The notes under the pieces were generated by a model, which had not been told where the DNA came from, searched no databases, and worked only from the letters and a program-made list of their open reading frames with translations. From assembly GCF_002764115.1 (NCBI RefSeq), contig NZ_CP017940.1, positions 2,764,501 through 2,828,500 of the forward strand: a stretch of DNA of 64,000 bases, in the 5' to 3' direction. Positions 7,401 through 14,742 of this stretch are shown piece by piece (positions within the stretch are counted from its first letter, which is position 1; each line of letters begins with the position of its first letter). The DNA is from Phyllobacterium zundukense (GTDB lineage Bacteria; Pseudomonadota; Alphaproteobacteria; Rhizobiales; Rhizobiaceae). The translations under genes were made by a program, and so were the position numbers.

Positions 7401-9868
7401 CCCTGCGATTTGACCGGTAGCGTCAGGATGCGCTCGACGGCACGGCCACCGGCCTCCTGCATGCGCACCACCACATCGGCATTGAGTAATTGCGTCGTCG
7501 AGGGAACATCGCTCAGCGACACATCGAAAGTCGCCTTGCCGTCCTCGTCCAGTGGTTGCAAATCTTCCAGGGGAATGCGGGTGTCCTCGCTGGCCTGTTC
7601 ATCGGCAAGACCGAAGAAATAGCCTTTAGAATCGGCGCTTTCGCGGGTTGGCTTGAGGGCGATCTCACCTTCGAGATTGAGCCCGGCGGCAGGCGCGCCA
7701 TAGAGATAGCGCCCGTCCACCTTCACCGGTGTGGGTTTGCCGATTTCCAGCGCCTTGGCATCGCTGGTCAAATCGAATTCAACGCGATCCGGCACAAAAT
7801 CTTCAACCAAAAATTGCTTCTCGGCAATCGGCGCCCCCTTTGGATCGGTAAATATCTGCATGGTCCAGGTGCCGCGCATCGAACTGGCCTGCAGCTCCAG
7901 ATCAAGCGTATGACCGCCGAGATTGGCGCCGTCGCTGACCATGCGGCGGTCTTCGACGCCGTCCGGCCGCTTGAACACGAAGGTCAGCGGCAATTTCTCG
8001 ATAGCGTTGGCCGCGTTGTCACGCGCCAGAGCCGAGGCATGCACGGTCTCACCGGCGCGATAGATGCCGCGTTCCGTCCAGGCGAGGATGTCTATGGCGC
8101 CGGGCGCCGCACGGCCGGTGACGCCGCGATCCGAAAGGTCGAAACCAGCACGGGTCATGTCAAGGAAGACATAATCCGCATCACCATTCTTGGCGGTGAT
8201 GACCGCCGGTCCCATTGCCGCCGTACCGCGCATCAGGCCGGCAGTAAAGGTCGCCCTGCCTTCGGTGTCGGTAACCGCTGTGCCGAGAATTTCATTGTTC
8301 TTGGCGAGTAATTGCAGTTCGACGCCGATGAGCGGCTGCGCTGTAGCGAGCGAGCGGGCAAAGACGTTGAGGCCGTCGGTACCAGCATAGGTGGAAAGAC
8401 CGATATCCGACACCACGAACCATTGTGTCGCCTGCGCGTCCCATTCCTCGGTCTTCGCGTCGGGAGAGACTGCGGTGAGGACATAGACGCCGGGCTTACG
8501 CTGCGGCAAGGCTTCATCGACGGGGAAACTGGTGACGACATCCTTGTTGAGCTCGGACTGGATATCGATAGCACCTTGCCACACCAGCTCGCCTGCTTCG
8601 TCCTGAAGGCGCTGGGCATTGAAACCATCGATCTGCGTCAGGAATTGCGAACTGGTCAGGAGCGGTGCAAGGCCGCGATCGCCAATGCGATACAGCTTGA
8701 GATTGGCACTCGTCGTATTGACGGAAACAATCGGAATTCCGCGGCGTGCGGTGCTGGGCAGGACAAAACTGTCGCCGGTAAAGCGCACCATAGCCGAGCG
8801 ATCCTTGATGTAAATGTCGAGATCGACTGGCGCTTCCAGCGATTCGCCAACGGAGGATGGCAGGCCCGGCCGGAAGGCCAGCTTGTAGCGCTGGCCATGC
8901 TCGAGACCTTCGACGCAAATCTCGCTGTCCTTGGCTTCGACGGCCTTTGGCGCCGCGCCATTCAGCGTCACGAAGGGAGCATAGTCGGTGCCCATTTTCA
9001 CCAGCGGATCAGAAAACTGCACACAGGCACGCGGCGTTGCGCTGTCCGCATCGATCGTGTGATTGACAACGCGGAAACCCTGCCGGGCTTTCAGGTCCAG
9101 ATAGGCGGCCTCGACGGTCGGGTCATTGACCAGCGCGAGGCTGGCCTTGTATGCGCTGAGCGAAGCCCGATAGCTTTCGACGTTCTGCAGCGCTGCCGCC
9201 AGTGCTGCGAGGGCATCGGCCCGGCTCTGGGTGGTGCGCGTCAATTGATAGCCATTCAAGGCCGCAAGCGATGCCTGCCCGGCGACATAGGTGTTCTTGC
9301 TGTCGTGATTGGCAGCGCGAGCCGTCTCGATCCACAACGCGCCATCGTCCGGCGTGATGGCCAGTGCGCCCTTGAAGGCGTTGAGTGCATTGGCCACATT
9401 GCCAGCGCCAAGCTCCCGCCGCGCTGTGGCAACGAGCCCATCAACACCCTGCGCCTTCTGCTCGTCGGTCAGAGCCAGGCTTGCCTTAACCTGTCGCGCG
9501 TCTTGAACCAACTGGTCGGAGACAAACTGAAGCTTCGGCGGAGCGCCGATATCCGGTTCAACGGCCGTCTCAACGACCTTGCCGGCGATTGCTCCCGGAG
9601 AACTTTTCAGCTGATTGAAATCAGACTTCAGGAAACACCATTTCACCTTTGGGTTGTAGGTGAAGGCCTTGCAGGAGCGGTCGGCAAGACAGACCAGTTC
9701 GCACTGATCGAGGGTGACATCCTGTTCCGTGCGCAGGTCAAAGCCGAAGTAATCGCCATCCTTTGCCGTGACGACATCGCGATTGGTTTCTGCCGCGCCA
9801 GCCGGAACGGAGGCAACGAAAACGGAGAGAAGAAACGCCGAAAGCCCGATAACCGCGCGCATAGACAT
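4415..9868 (-). CDS. Bacterial alpha-2-macroglobulin family protein
   Basis: 1817 aa. The signal peptide MSMRAVIGLSAFLLSVFVASVPAGA has no lipobox, unlike E. coli YfhM, so the protein is probably soluble in the periplasm. A PAN/apple-like Cys-rich segment follows (CELVCLADRSCKAFTYNPKV), then macroglobulin-like beta-sandwich domains. The thioester motif is intact (YPYGCAEQTT), which in the family crosslinks attacking proteases. An alpha/alpha-toroid thioester domain and a receptor-binding-like C-terminal domain complete the chain. With PBP1C downstream, the family is thought to trap proteases when the outer membrane is breached while PBP1C repairs the wall. GGGAGGA lies 4 bases before the first ATG and 10 before a second ATG two codons later; either may be used. 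Confidence 0.92.
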   Translation of the reverse strand: MSMRAVIGLSAFLLSVFVASVPAGAAETNRDVVTAKDGDYFGFDLRTEQDVTLDQCELVCLADRSCKAFTYNPKVKWCFLKSDFNQLKSSPGAIAGKVVETAVEPDIGAPPKLQFVSDQLVQDARQVKASLALTDEQKAQGVDGLVATARRELGAGNVANALNAFKGALAITPDDGALWIETARAANHDSKNTYVAGQASLAALNGYQLTRTTQSRADALAALAAALQNVESYRASLSAYKASLALVNDPTVEAAYLDLKARQGFRVVNHTIDADSATPRACVQFSDPLVKMGTDYAPFVTLNGAAPKAVEAKDSEICVEGLEHGQRYKLAFRPGLPSSVGESLEAPVDLDIYIKDRSAMVRFTGDSFVLPSTARRGIPIVSVNTTSANLKLYRIGDRGLAPLLTSSQFLTQIDGFNAQRLQDEAGELVWQGAIDIQSELNKDVVTSFPVDEALPQRKPGVYVLTAVSPDAKTEEWDAQATQWFVVSDIGLSTYAGTDGLNVFARSLATAQPLIGVELQLLAKNNEILGTAVTDTEGRATFTAGLMRGTAAMGPAVITAKNGDADYVFLDMTRAGFDLSDRGVTGRAAPGAIDILAWTERGIYRAGETVHASALARDNAANAIEKLPLTFVFKRPDGVEDRRMVSDGANLGGHTLDLELQASSMRGTWTMQIFTDPKGAPIAEKQFLVEDFVPDRVEFDLTSDAKALEIGKPTPVKVDGRYLYGAPAAGLNLEGEIALKPTRESADSKGYFFGLADEQASEDTRIPLEDLQPLDEDGKATFDVSLSDVPSTTQLLNADVVVRMQEAGGRAVERILTLPVKSQGSMIGIKPEFSGDLPENSVAKFHVIAVDQNGQKQAMQRLDWKLLGVERNYQWYRDGNSWKYEPILSTKQIANGEVNATPDGVDISVPVTWGRFRLEVESAEADGPASSVEFDAGYYVAATSTETPDGLEIALDKDSYVAGDTAKLKVSPRFAGELLVTVGAENLLATKRASIPAEGGEVDIPVTADWGAGAYVTATLFRPGDAQETHMPMRAIGIKWLNVSPGDRNLAVKLDMPQKTEPRKPLNIALQVTGAGANEHAFVTVAAVDVGILNLTRYEAPNPDGWYFGQRQLGLEIRDLYGRLIDGSLGAMGKLRTGGDGAQMPMQGSPPTEKLIAFFSGPVKLDPQGKANVSFDIPQFNGTARVMAVAWSKSGVGHATSDVVIRDPVVVTASMPKFLAPGDKSSLRLDVANTDAPAGDYQLQVTSNPVVSVDQPGASQTISLAAGGKFDLTLPLTGDHPGDGVVSVKISNASGLSLEQTLNVPVRPATLPVTVRRPIKIAPNSSLKVDGELLAGSILQGASVSLNVTRSAAFDIPALLMTLDRYPYGCAEQTTSRALPLLYMSELAKQSGIAEDGEVQKRVQEAIYRVLSYQSSSGSFGLWSPGSGDLWLDAYVTDFLTRAREQKYEVPEQALVQALENLQNSLSYDVNVKDQGNEIAYALYVLARNRKAAISDLRYYADTKLAEFPTPLARAHLAAALSLYGDAQRSQSIFTDALQQSTLVTNVSLVRSDYGSSLRDDAAVLALAAESRPVPPIIPQLSRIVANAWERKTYTSTQEQTWMLLAARAIQGGDQDLKLDINGTARTGGYVARMTGDELLAQPVSITNASTEPVSAVVTTVASPTQPLPAGGDGFSIERTYYTLDGQEANVSEAKQNERYVVVLKVTETNNWPSRVLISDLLPAGFEIDNPGLVNSASLSNFDWIGEVEAAHTEFRSDRFVAAFDRTSGDNGEIALAYVVRAVTPGTYDHPAASVEDMYRPQFSARTATGRMEVVAAQ

Positions 9869-9966
9869 AGAGTCCTCCCACCGCTGCTAATCCAGATGAG
9901 CGGCACTCTTCAAACTTCAGTATAATTTGTCAACAGATCAAACAGTTTAGAGCATCCGACGACGCT

Positions 9967-10854
9967 CTAGGTCGCGTTGCCCTGCGCAATTTCGCTCCGT
10001 ATCCAATTCTGGAAGTGAAGCATTTGCGGCGTTGGTTTGCGATTTTTCGGCGAGACCAGCCAATAGGCGATCGAGGACGGCACGCGTGTTGGAAATGGTG
10101 CGACCAGCCTACCATCGGCCAGCGCGTCTTCGACAAAGAGATCCCAGGCCAGCATAATGCCCTGACCGCTGATGGTCGCTTCGAGACCGAGCCATGGGTC
10201 GGAGAATGTTGGCCCATCGAATGGCAAAGGACCTGCAAGCCCGGTCGCCGCCTGCCAATCGTCCCAGCTGAACATAGGGTTCTCGTAGCAAATGATCGGC
10301 TGGCTGAAGATATCGGCGGGTCCGCGCAAACGTTCGGCAAAGGCGCGGGTGCAAACGGGGAACATTTTCTGCGGCAGAAGACATTCCGGAGTGCCATCCT
10401 GCCAATCGCCGCTACCGAGTCTAATCGCCAGATCGATATCCGAACTTTTCAGGTCGAGCACGCCGGGAGAAGGATCGATGCGGATTTTCAGATCCGGGTG
10501 CGCAGCGCGCAATCGCCCGAGGCGCGGCACGAGCCATTTCGATGCGAATGTCGGGGCAACGGAAAGCAGCAATGTCTGGTCAACGCCGTCCGCAAGCGCC
10601 ACCGCCTTCGAAAGCTGCTGGAAGCCCTCTTCCAGCCTGGCGAGGAGAACCTTGCCAAAGGAGGTTGGAACCAGGCCGGCTCGCGTCCGCTCGAAGATCG
10701 CCTGGCCAATCTGCCCCTCGGTGCGTATCAGCTGCTGGCTGACCGCACTCACCGAGACACCGAGTTCCTCCGCGGCTCTTGGCAGTGACCCGAGACGACC
10801 GATCGCCTCCACTGCCTTCAAACCGTTGAGATGGAATCTGTTCAAGTTCTTCAT
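9967..10854 (-). CDS. LysR-family transcriptional regulator, GcvA-like
   Basis: 295 aa from the ATG at 10854 (MKNLNRFHLNGLKAVEAIG). An N-terminal winged helix-turn-helix (LPRAAEELGVSVSAVSQQLIRTEGQIG) is followed by a periplasmic-binding-like effector domain with the GcvA-type features FASKWLVPRLGRL and IDLAIRLGSGDW. It acts as a DNA-binding regulator; the effector is unknown. An upstream in-frame start at 10923 would add 23 residues that do not fit the family. It is transcribed away from a short possible gene at 10951, the usual arrangement for a LysR target, and the 96-base gap would hold both promoters. It is not obviously tied to the alpha-2-macroglobulin gene downstream. Confidence 0.88.
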   Translation of the reverse strand: MKNLNRFHLNGLKAVEAIGRLGSLPRAAEELGVSVSAVSQQLIRTEGQIGQAIFERTRAGLVPTSFGKVLLARLEEGFQQLSKAVALADGVDQTLLLSVAPTFASKWLVPRLGRLRAAHPDLKIRIDPSPGVLDLKSSDIDLAIRLGSGDWQDGTPECLLPQKMFPVCTRAFAERLRGPADIFSQPIICYENPMFSWDDWQAATGLAGPLPFDGPTFSDPWLGLEATISGQGIMLAWDLFVEDALADGRLVAPFPTRVPSSIAYWLVSPKNRKPTPQMLHFQNWIRSEIAQGNAT

Positions 10855-10950
10855 GAAGATTTTCTTTATGCTTGTTTCGGCAATCTTGATTGTTCCTGAC
10901 ACCGATTGCGAACAAAATAGCACATGTTTCAGTGATCATGGATATGTCAG

Positions 10951-11133
10951 ATGAAGATTTTCTTGTTGATACGGGCCCTGGCGATGTGGCTTTGCAATGA
11001 TCTAACCCAGTCTGACCGCGACCCTGCGCATGACTGGTACAGGGATCCGCTTTCACATCCGGCTCTGGAGGCCATGGGGCTCGATGAACTGGCCGACCTG
11101 CCTTTCGATCCCCGTGCGGTCTGCAGACAATAA
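10951..11133 (+). CDS. Small protein divergent from the LysR gene (hypothetical)
   Basis: 60 aa: a hydrophobic N-terminus (MKIFLLIRALAMWLC) followed by an acidic tail with DPLSHPALEAMGLDELADLPF. The tail resembles those of short rhizobial proteins found next to GcvA-like LysR genes, from memory only. There is no strong ribosome binding site, and a 20-codon alternative frame starts 14 bases upstream. The divergent position and the plausible tail favour a real gene. Function unknown. Confidence 0.4.
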   Translation: MKIFLLIRALAMWLCNDLTQSDRDPAHDWYRDPLSHPALEAMGLDELADLPFDPRAVCRQ

Positions 11134-11137
11134 GGCA

Positions 11138-11166
11138 GATAAGAGAACAGGCCCCGAAGGGGCCTG
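11138..11166 (-). terminator. Rho-independent terminator of the hexosaminidase gene
   Basis: On the minus strand CAGGCCCC and GGGGCCTG form a perfect 8-bp stem with a TTC loop, followed by TTCTCTTAT. It lies 44 bases past the hexosaminidase stop and may also serve the small plus-strand gene, although no T-run is present in that direction. Confidence 0.7.
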
Positions 11167-11209
11167 CTGTTGGTTGAGGAGGGTGATCCGGTATTGCAGG
11201 ACCACCCTA

Positions 11210-13307
11210 TCAATTTGATTGGGCCTGGCTTGTCGTAGCGTCAGGATATATGACCGGGCCACCCAATGCTTTGGTCATATCGGTCATATCCCAACCCATC
11301 CAATCTTCTGCCAGAGAACCATTTGCGATATAATCCCAATTTATCAGTAAGTTCCCTCCTGGGCCCCATGGGTTTTGAACAAGTTTGCGATGCCGGGATA
11401 CCTTTTCCAGTTCCTCCACTGCCTTTGCCGTAGTGAACGAGGGGAAGCGATCCCGGACCCAGAAGGCCGACATTTCCTGTGAAGCAGGTATCAGTCGCTC
11501 AAGGTTGATATCCGCATAGGATCTGTACACGCGTGGCGGTGTTAGTCCAATAATTTGCGGTCCTGGGTGTGGGATATCGTCGGCTCCATGCCAGGTGACA
11601 TATCCCATGCCAGGGAATGTCTTCGACAGACCGGCGTTGATATAATCTACGTCGATGCGGAAAGGATCGATTTTAGCGTAATGGCTCCACTCAGAATATT
11701 GAATGCCATCTGGAATAGTTTGAAACCTTTGATAGAGACTAAGCCTTTCCTGATATGCGTTGTATATTTGTTCCGAATTTTTACTAACGCTATCGTAAGC
11801 AAGCGATGAAATTGTTACTCTTGGGACGAAATAAAACGCAGTACCTTCGGCATCGACCCATTTGGATTGCGCGCGGCTTTGAATGTAAGGCAATGTCCAC
11901 GTATTTTTGTCCGCGCCCTGCCAAACAGCGATTCCAATATTAGTATCGACGTTCTTAATAGCCTCATCAGGCCCATCATACCACATCCAGACACTCGAGA
12001 ACGGTTTCATACTGGCATTGTCAGGTCTGATCAGCTTTTGATTTAGTGCGTTGAGATAGGCAACCACATCGACAGGACGATTCGGAAAAGTTTCATCGCC
12101 GCCAAATATGGATCGTATCGGATTTGAACCAGTCTCTGAATTCCCCAATCAACTCGGCAAAGTATCTGACCGTATTAGTCTTATTATTAGGAAAATTTGC
12201 GGGATCGGCGCTAGTAAGATTCCCACCCCAAATATTATACATATCATTAGCCAAGATATTATCAGAGTATGTATCGTCAGTTGGATATGGCGGCAAAGAA
12301 TATATTAGAATATTTTTACCGTCTTTCATGAAAGCCCCAGCATGACCAGGGGCATCGAATTCAGGAATGAGCTTGATGCCATAGCGGTAGGCTGCGTCTT
12401 CGAGCCGGGCCCAGTCTTTGGAATCGTAGACTTTTTTATCGCCAGTTAGTTCTATTATTCCGTCGGCTATCGTATTAAACATCTGTTCAGACGGTATCAA
12501 AAGTCTACGCGGCTTGGCCTCGTTGTACAGCCGAAAATAGCCCTCGCTTGGTGCGCCACCAACAGTTGTACTGGTACTGTCATTCAGATGCAGATGCAGC
12601 TCGTTGAGCTTGTGCATACTCATCTTGTCCATATAACCGATGAGCTGATCGACTGGAATGAATTTCCGCGCAACATCCAGCATGATGCGGCGGTTTTCAT
12701 ATTGCGGATAGTCAGTACCTTGCACGCCTTTGATTGTCGTGTGGGCTCCAACAGCTTTTCCATCACTCATGGCCATCAGCGTCGCTGTCTGAAAGCCGCG
12801 TAACCCACCCATTGCCTGGATATAGACAATCTTGAGACCATCATGGCTGGCCGAAAACCAATAGCCTTCGCGTTGGATATTAGTTTGGACCGGTTTGTAC
12901 GAGGCGAAGCCAGTTTTCACCTTGGCTTCCAAAAACTGCTTATTGAGTGTTTGGTATGCCAGATCAGATTCACTAACAACGACCTTCGAAAGAGCGATAT
13001 CGTTTTTCGTTGCGGTTCCACCGTTGACTATTTCTAACGGAAAGCCGGTGGCATAACGCAGCTTCTGCGCCCAGCCACGCGGTGCATTCAACATCTTGAA
13101 GAGCTCGTCATTCTTATCTACCAAGACGACCTTGCTCCCGTTGGTCAGCACGAAATCCGTATCGAGCGTATTACCTGTCTGCAAAAAGAACTCTTGGTTA
13201 TTCGCCTGCGCAGCCAACGACGATGACGGCGCAGCGGCCAGCATGGCCGTTGCAAGACACAGACTGAGACATGTCCGGGATATAAATCTGAATGGGTTAT
13301 TCCCCAT
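11210..13307 (-). pseudogene. Exported GH20 beta-N-acetylhexosaminidase, interrupted by a frameshift
   Basis: Two overlapping reading frames make one family-20 glycosidase of about 700 aa. The N-terminal part runs from the ATG at 13307 (GGAG 9 bases upstream; an earlier TTG at 13322 is less likely). It has a signal peptide ending in SSSLAA, the GH20b domain, and barrel motifs HLHLNDS and LIPEFDAPGHAGAF. It stops at 12093 just after DTIHI. The C-terminal part continues in another frame with FGGDETFPNRP down to 11210. Removing one T from the TTT at 12104-12106 restores IHIGGDET, the catalytic Asp-Glu motif. The enzymes remove terminal GlcNAc/GalNAc from chitin-like or glycan chains. The region is visibly more AT-rich than its neighbours, suggesting a different origin. 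If the frameshift is a sequencing error the gene is intact. Confidence 0.85.
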
Positions 13308-13370
13308 GAAATCATTCTCCAAATTGATTTGATTAAAAACAGCGCAGTATTCAATTGGTTCGTCAGTATG

Positions 13371-13401
13371 GTATTAGATTGGTTCTAAAATAATCCAATC
13401 T
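13371..13401 (-). promoter_or_regulatory. Candidate promoter with overlapping inverted repeat, hexosaminidase gene
   Basis: On the minus strand TTGGAT and TAATAC are spaced by 16 bases, a good sigma-70-type pair, about 65 bases before the start codon. The perfect inverted repeat AGATTGG-N12-CCAATCT (13376-13401) covers both elements, as a repressor operator would. Confidence 0.45.
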
Positions 13402-13554
13402 CATTCATGGTAGACGCAACCGAAGTAAATTATCAAGTTGCATATTGAAATAATTTGAACAGCCGGCAAATGGCAAGATCTACCAACATCATACCAATTT
13501 CGCGCAGCCGTTCAGGGCATAACGGACAGTTGAAACCTGGAGATATGCTGAAGA

Positions 13555-13803
13555 TCAGGCCGGAACCGGCCCTGGCTTGCGGATATGTTTTGCGGCTTCG
13601 ATGACCAGTGCATCGAGACCATTGTCCTCCTGTTCGAGAATATCGAACAGCTGGGTGCGCATGCGCGGCTCCCAGAAGTGATTGATGTGGTCGGCGACGC
13701 CTGCCACGGCTTCGTCCTTCGGCTGCGTGTGGAAGAACGTGGCGATCTGGTTGGCCATATAGACCAGCTTGTCGGCGGTTGTCTTGTGGCTCTTGCTATC
13801 CAT
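13555..13803 (-). CDS. fdsD: Formate dehydrogenase delta subunit
   Basis: 82 aa from the ATG at 13803. The sequence (KLVYMANQIATFFHTQP, VADHINHFWEPRMR, and a C-terminal helix with IEAAKHIRKPG) matches FdsD, the small subunit of cytosolic NAD-dependent molybdenum formate dehydrogenases. It is needed for assembly or stability rather than catalysis. Its ATG overlaps the fdhD stop by 8 bases (ATGGATAG), implying translational coupling. A longer reading from 13836 would add residues absent from the family. It is the last gene of the operon. A GGCCGG/CCGGCC palindrome lies in its 3' end. Confidence 0.9.
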   Translation of the reverse strand: MDSKSHKTTADKLVYMANQIATFFHTQPKDEAVAGVADHINHFWEPRMRTQLFDILEQEDNGLDALVIEAAKHIRKPGPVPA

Positions 13804-14740
13804 ATTGCACCATTCGAACGGATGGAGATTGAACAAGGGTCGATGTGGCAGGGTCAGGATTCGGCTTCACAGTCGCATTGCCTGCAACGAGCTCATCCGG
13901 CTTTGTCCCGGCTTGGGCTGTGACGACCGGGATGCGTTCATGACGCGTGAACACATCGAACTCATCCCCGCGTACCAGCGCGACGAGGGTCATTCCGGCG
14001 GCATGCGCCGTCCGGATTGCCAAGGCAGTTGGCGCGGAAACGGCTACCAGGATGGGCGCGCCGATAATGGCTGTCTTCTGCACCATCTCGATGGAGACGC
14101 GGCTGGTGATGACGACTGCACCGGTTTCACCTTTGACGCCGGCACGGCAGAGCGCCCCGGCAAGCTTGTCCAGCGCATTGTGGCGACCGACATCCTCACG
14201 CGCTGCAACGATGCCTTTTCCCGGAATATAGAACCCGGCGGCATGGACGGCACCGGTCTCGCTGTGCAGCGGCTGGACCGCTGACAGGAGCTTGACCGCG
14301 TGAGCGATATCGTGCGGCGTCAATTTGAGCCCTGCTTTGTCGACTGAAGCGACCGGCTTCAGCGCCTGCTCGATCGACTCGATACCGCACAGGCCGCAGC
14401 CCACTGGTCCAGCCATGCGGCGGCGGCGGTCGTTAAGTTCCTGACCCGCATCGCTGGCGAGGCGTATCTGGATATCAACGCCCTCGTCATGTTCCTCGAC
14501 AGCAATCTCGCTGATCTCGTCGATCCGCGAGATGATGCCTTCCGACAGGCTGAAGCCGACGGCGAAATCCTCCATATCGGCTGGAGTTGCCATCATGACC
14601 GCGTGGGTCGTACCGTTGTAGCTGAAGGCGATCGGCGTTTCTTCAGGCACCATTCGACTGTCTGTCGCATAAACGTCACCGCCGCCCTTGCGGCGGCGGG
14701 TGATGCGCGGAACGGATAGTCGTGTGAAGCGCTCGGCCAT
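13796..14740 (-). CDS. fdhD: Formate dehydrogenase accessory sulfurtransferase FdhD
   Basis: 314 aa. FdhD transfers sulfur from an IscS-type desulfurase to the molybdenum cofactor, which activates formate dehydrogenase. The sequence has the paired-cysteine motif GCGLCG, the segment HSETGAVHAAGF and the nucleotide-like binding region AREDVGRHNALDKLAG followed by SRVSIEMVQK. The final ~45 residues, after the conserved RHERIP end, are a Pro/Thr/Ser-rich extension unusual for the family. The start is 2 bases past the fdsA stop, so the two are co-translated. In the Fds naming scheme this gene is fdsC. Confidence 0.93.
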   Translation of the reverse strand: MAERFTRLSVPRITRRRKGGGDVYATDSRMVPEETPIAFSYNGTTHAVMMATPADMEDFAVGFSLSEGIISRIDEISEIAVEEHDEGVDIQIRLASDAGQELNDRRRRMAGPVGCGLCGIESIEQALKPVASVDKAGLKLTPHDIAHAVKLLSAVQPLHSETGAVHAAGFYIPGKGIVAAREDVGRHNALDKLAGALCRAGVKGETGAVVITSRVSIEMVQKTAIIGAPILVAVSAPTALAIRTAHAAGMTLVALVRGDEFDVFTRHERIPVVTAQAGTKPDELVAGNATVKPNPDPATSTLVQSPSVRMVQYG

Positions 14741-14742
14741 GG

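Noticed and set aside
5852..9925. Long plus-strand open frames (522 and 537 codons) opposite the alpha-2-macroglobulin gene
   Set aside because: They are antisense shadows of a high-GC coding gene, with no ribosome sites and no recognisable protein sequence.
12093..12148. Programmed frameshifting as an explanation for the split hexosaminidase
   Set aside because: There is no slippery heptamer or following pseudoknot, and GH20 enzymes are not known to be frameshifted.
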